A stretch of 8,547 nucleotides of DNA from DATFYI01 sp035315125. GTDB lineage: Bacteria > Chloroflexota > Anaerolineae > Anaerolineales > Anaerolineaceae. The DNA lies in assembly GCA_035315125.1 (NCBI GenBank), contig DATFYI010000294.1, forward strand, positions 1 to 8,547, written 5' to 3'. The position numbers were made by a program, and so were the translations under genes. Under the pieces are notes generated by a model. The model was not told where the DNA came from. It saw only the letters and a program-made list of their open reading frames with translations, and did not search any database. Each line of letters starts with the position of its first letter. The stretch's first letter is position 1. Shown here in pieces: positions 7,105 to 8,547 of the stretch.

Positions 7105-7133
7105 ACTATACAAGCAATCCGGCCTTCCGTCAA
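7105..7133 (-). promoter_or_regulatory. Sigma-70-type promoter of the response regulator
   Basis: The minus strand has TTGACG (7133-7128), a 17-nt spacer and TATAGT (7110-7105). Each hexamer matches consensus at 5 of 6 positions with ideal spacing. The expected transcript start near 7098 leaves a leader of only about 14 nt, just enough for the Shine-Dalgarno, so control is probably at initiation or constitutive. Confidence 0.65.
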
Positions 7134-7154
7134 ATGCAGCGGGAGGATAAATCC

Positions 7155-7183
7155 TTGTAGCCCCCTGCTATATATGATAGAAT
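7155..7183 (+). promoter_or_regulatory. Promoter of the serine tRNA pair
   Basis: TTGTAG (7155-7160), a 17-nt spacer and TAGAAT (7178-7183, 5 of 6 match). Initiation near 7190 would give a 5' leader of about 24 nt before the first tRNA. It lies divergent to the response-regulator promoter, about 20 nt away. Confidence 0.5.
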
Positions 7184-7213
7184 GGGGTCGCATTGGGAGC
7201 GAAAAGACTTCCT

Positions 7214-7298
7214 GGAGGGATGGCCGAGCGGCTTAAGGCGCCTGTCTTGAAAACAGGTATGGGGAAACCCATCGTGGGTTCGAATCCCTCTCCCTCCG
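7214..7298 (+). tRNA. tRNA-Ser (anticodon UGA)
   Basis: A class II tRNA of 85 nt without CCA. The acceptor stem GGAGGGA pairs fully with TCCCTCC, followed by discriminator G at 7298. The D stem is GCC/GGC. The anticodon stem CCTGT/ACAGG encloses CTTGAAA, giving anticodon TGA. The long variable arm ATGGG-GAAA-CCCAT is characteristic of serine tRNAs. The T arm has the TTCGAAT loop, but its stem GTGGG/CCCTC has one T-T mismatch at the second pair. The genome reads CCT after the discriminator, so CCA must be added post-transcriptionally. It decodes UCN codons, mainly UCA/UCG. Confidence 0.95.
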
Positions 7299-7308
7299 CC
7301 TGAAGTTT

Positions 7309-7341
7309 TTTTGCTTGCCGGGGGGTAATTGAAAAGCAAAA
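7309..7341. repeat. Inverted repeat in the spacer between the two tRNAs
   Basis: TTTTGCTT (7309-7316) and AAGCAAAA (7334-7341) are perfect 8-bp inverted arms separated by 17 nt, in the 45-nt spacer between the tRNA genes. A run of seven T at 7306-7312 overlaps the left arm. The U/A-rich stem would be weak in RNA. It may be a processing element or chance. Confidence 0.4.
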
Positions 7342-7343
7342 TT

Positions 7344-7432
7344 GGGGAGGTGCCAGAGTGGCCGATTGGGCTCGCCTGCTAAGTGAGTGCTGGGGATTAA
7401 CTCAGCCGTGGGTTCGAATCCCACCCTCCCCG
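7344..7432 (+). tRNA. tRNA-Ser (anticodon GCU)
   Basis: A class II tRNA of 89 nt without CCA. The acceptor stem GGGGAGG/CCTCCCC is perfect, with discriminator G at 7432. The D stem is CCA/TGG, and the anticodon stem CTCGC/GTGAG (one G-U pair) encloses CTGCTAA, giving anticodon GCT. The variable arm GCTGGG-GATTAA-CTCAGC forms 6 bp with one G-U. The T arm GTGGG-TTCGAAT-CCCAC is perfect. CCA is not encoded. It reads AGC/AGU codons. It is probably co-transcribed with the tRNA-Ser 45 nt upstream, since no separate promoter or hairpin terminator is evident between them. Confidence 0.96.
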
Positions 7433-7477
7433 CTGGATACATTATTCAGCCGTGTGGCAATGAATTAAGGGGTATTT

Positions 7478-8547
7478 TCAAACCATTTTCTGGTGCAGGA
7501 TTGCCCCAAGGTGGTTTGCATCGATTGCCAGAACTGCCTCAAAATGCTCATTAGCCTGGCTAATCTCACCCAGACCGAGATAACCCATTGCCAGCAAATA
7601 GTGACAATGTAGGCGATTCAGCGCCTGTAAATCCGCCTCAAAAACCAGAAAATCGGGCAGGGAAACAGCAAAGTAATCCATCACCACATCATCTTCGAGG
7701 TGAACCTTACCATACTCGATCAATTTATTAAAAACAGCTTGGGCGTCCTCCGTGCGCTTTAATTTTAAAAGCGCCAGTCCCTGGTAAAACAGCATGTCGG
7801 GTGGTTGGTCATTGTAATATTGCGCTGAGCCGGGATCTGTCAAACCGCTGGATGCCCGGGTAAACCAGCTGGAAGCCGCCTCAGCATCGCCTGACTGTTC
7901 GTATGCACATCCCAGGAAGTAAAAGATATTATTTTCCTGGGCGCCGTACAATTTCCCTTCTCCTAGATTGTTGGGATAAGACTGGGCCTGCATCAACAGG
8001 TCAATCGCCTGATCCGGCGCCCCGGCAGCCAGCAACGCTTTGGATTTTTCCAGCAGGCTGGTGACGTATTGCCCGGTCACTTTGCCCTCGCCGCCTTCCC
8101 AGGGGTGAAAATTCCGGGCTGCCAGGCGTTGATAGGCTTCATCCGGACGCCCACACAAATTGAGTAAGGTGATGTACTCAATGCTCAGATCGTCGCGCTG
8201 CTCCACCAGATCGAGGTGCTGTTGGAAAACCGCCAGGCGTTCTTGCGGTTTGCGATTGAGCCGTTTATAAAGCTGGTCGAGCTCAAAGAACAGGCGTGCA
8301 TCGCAGGCATTGAGCGCAAAAGCCTTTTCATAACACGTAAGCGCTTTTTGAGGATCGGCGCGCTTATTGAAATAACCCAATCCCAAATTGCGGTAAACCG
8401 TGGCGAAAGTGTTATCCAGTTGGCTAGATTTTTCCCAGCAGGCCATTGCCTCATCATAACGGCGGTGTGCATACCAGAAATTTCCTAAATAATACGGAGC
8501 CCGTGCGTCTTCAGGATTTATACGTTGAGCCGTTTCGAGGATATCCA
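7478..8547 (-). CDS. C-terminal part of a TPR protein of the DUF5107 type (5' end outside the window)
   Basis: The frame is open from the right window edge to TGA at 7478-7480, giving 355 visible C-terminal residues. The Met at 8446 is internal, because the open frame upstream of it encodes another TPR unit (ARAPYYLGNFWYAHRRYDEA). Successive 34-residue-like helical repeats follow (AMACWEKSSQLD, YRNLGLGYFNK, KALTCYEKAFALN). After these come FELDQLYKRLNRKPQERLAV, RDDLSIEYITLLNLCGR, FHPWEGGEG (visible residues 146-154) and NNLGEGKLYGAQENNIFYFLG. This sequence of blocks is what I recall from the TPR half of roughly 1000-residue DUF5107 proteins, whose N-terminal part is carbohydrate-enzyme-like. 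The exact function is unknown; a role in sugar metabolism or binding is inferred. It converges on the tRNA pair with 45 nt between, and no clear terminator is visible there. Confidence 0.75.
   Translation of the reverse strand, partial: DILETAQRINPEDARAPYYLGNFWYAHRRYDEAMACWEKSSQLDNTFATVYRNLGLGYFNKRADPQKALTCYEKAFALNACDARLFFELDQLYKRLNRKPQERLAVFQQHLDLVEQRDDLSIEYITLLNLCGRPDEAYQRLAARNFHPWEGGEGKVTGQYVTSLLEKSKALLAAGAPDQAIDLLMQAQSYPNNLGEGKLYGAQENNIFYFLGCAYEQSGDAEAASSWFTRASSGLTDPGSAQYYNDQPPDMLFYQGLALLKLKRTEDAQAVFNKLIEYGKVHLEDDVVMDYFAVSLPDFLVFEADLQALNRLHCHYLLAMGYLGLGEISQANEHFEAVLAIDANHLGAILHQKMV

Noticed and set aside
7085..7105. Seven-residue extension of the response regulator from TTG at 7105
   Set aside because: It overlaps the -10 box and would include the Shine-Dalgarno within the coding sequence.
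7130..7339. Leftward open frame encoding GGRGIRTHDGFPHT-like peptide
   Set aside because: It is the antisense of tRNA-Ser(UGA), a well-known source of spurious database proteins. It has no ribosome site and overlaps a structurally complete tRNA.
7214..7432. Integration site or mobile element at the tRNA-Ser pair
   Set aside because: No integrase, no duplicated tRNA 3' end and no direct repeat of the T-arm region occur within the window; the shared TTCGAATC segments are simply the two T arms.
7233..7442. Leftward open frame with GRVGFEPTAELIP-like peptide
   Set aside because: It is the antisense of tRNA-Ser(GCU) and part of the first tRNA; the same artefact type.
1..8547. CRISPR array, insertion sequence, retron, toxin-antitoxin or riboswitch
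   Set aside because: No regularly spaced repeats, transposase-like or reverse-transcriptase frames, small paired genes, or conserved aptamer-like leaders were found on reading both strands.

Overview
The window looks like ordinary chromosomal housekeeping and accessory DNA from a bacterium of roughly 50% GC. The mix of protein types (a stand-alone PPDK-N-like protein, a GT-C membrane glycosyltransferase, a DUF3267-like membrane protein, a TPR protein resembling the C-terminus of DUF5107 proteins) resembles what I associate with Chloroflexota, especially Anaerolineae. That assignment is an impression from family content, not a computed placement. Nothing points to a phage, plasmid, integron or CRISPR locus: there is no transposase, integrase, array or direct-repeat border.

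Layout. Bases 8-2398 (+) hold a large PEP/pyruvate-binding (PPDK N-terminal type) protein. It ends stop-to-stop, with no gap, against a leftward gene cluster spanning 5964 to 2399 (-): a CitE/CLYBL-like acyl-CoA lyase, an adenosine deaminase (add) 12 nt downstream, and a GT-C polytopic glycosyltransferase 50 nt after that. A 101-nt divergent intergenic region (5965-6065) separates this cluster from a rightward putative zinc membrane peptidase with an HEAAH motif (6066-6674). That gene converges on a stand-alone CheY-like response regulator (7084-6707, -), which has its own near-consensus promoter and a very short leader. Next come two tandem rightward serine tRNA genes, tRNA-Ser(UGA) at 7214-7298 and tRNA-Ser(GCU) at 7344-7432, with a good promoter upstream. 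The window closes with the C-terminal 355 residues of a leftward TPR protein of DUF5107 type whose 5' end lies beyond base 8547.

How the parts fit. The only clear transcription unit is the three-gene leftward cluster, and its members (C5/C4 acyl-CoA cleavage, purine nucleoside deamination, sugar transfer at the membrane) do not form an obvious pathway. The remaining genes appear to be independent units. I did not find a convincing undescribed multi-gene system. The points most worth a second look are the PPDK-N protein with an uncharacterised conserved C-terminal extension, the lyase-deaminase pairing, the DUF3267-type peptidase, and the orphan regulator.
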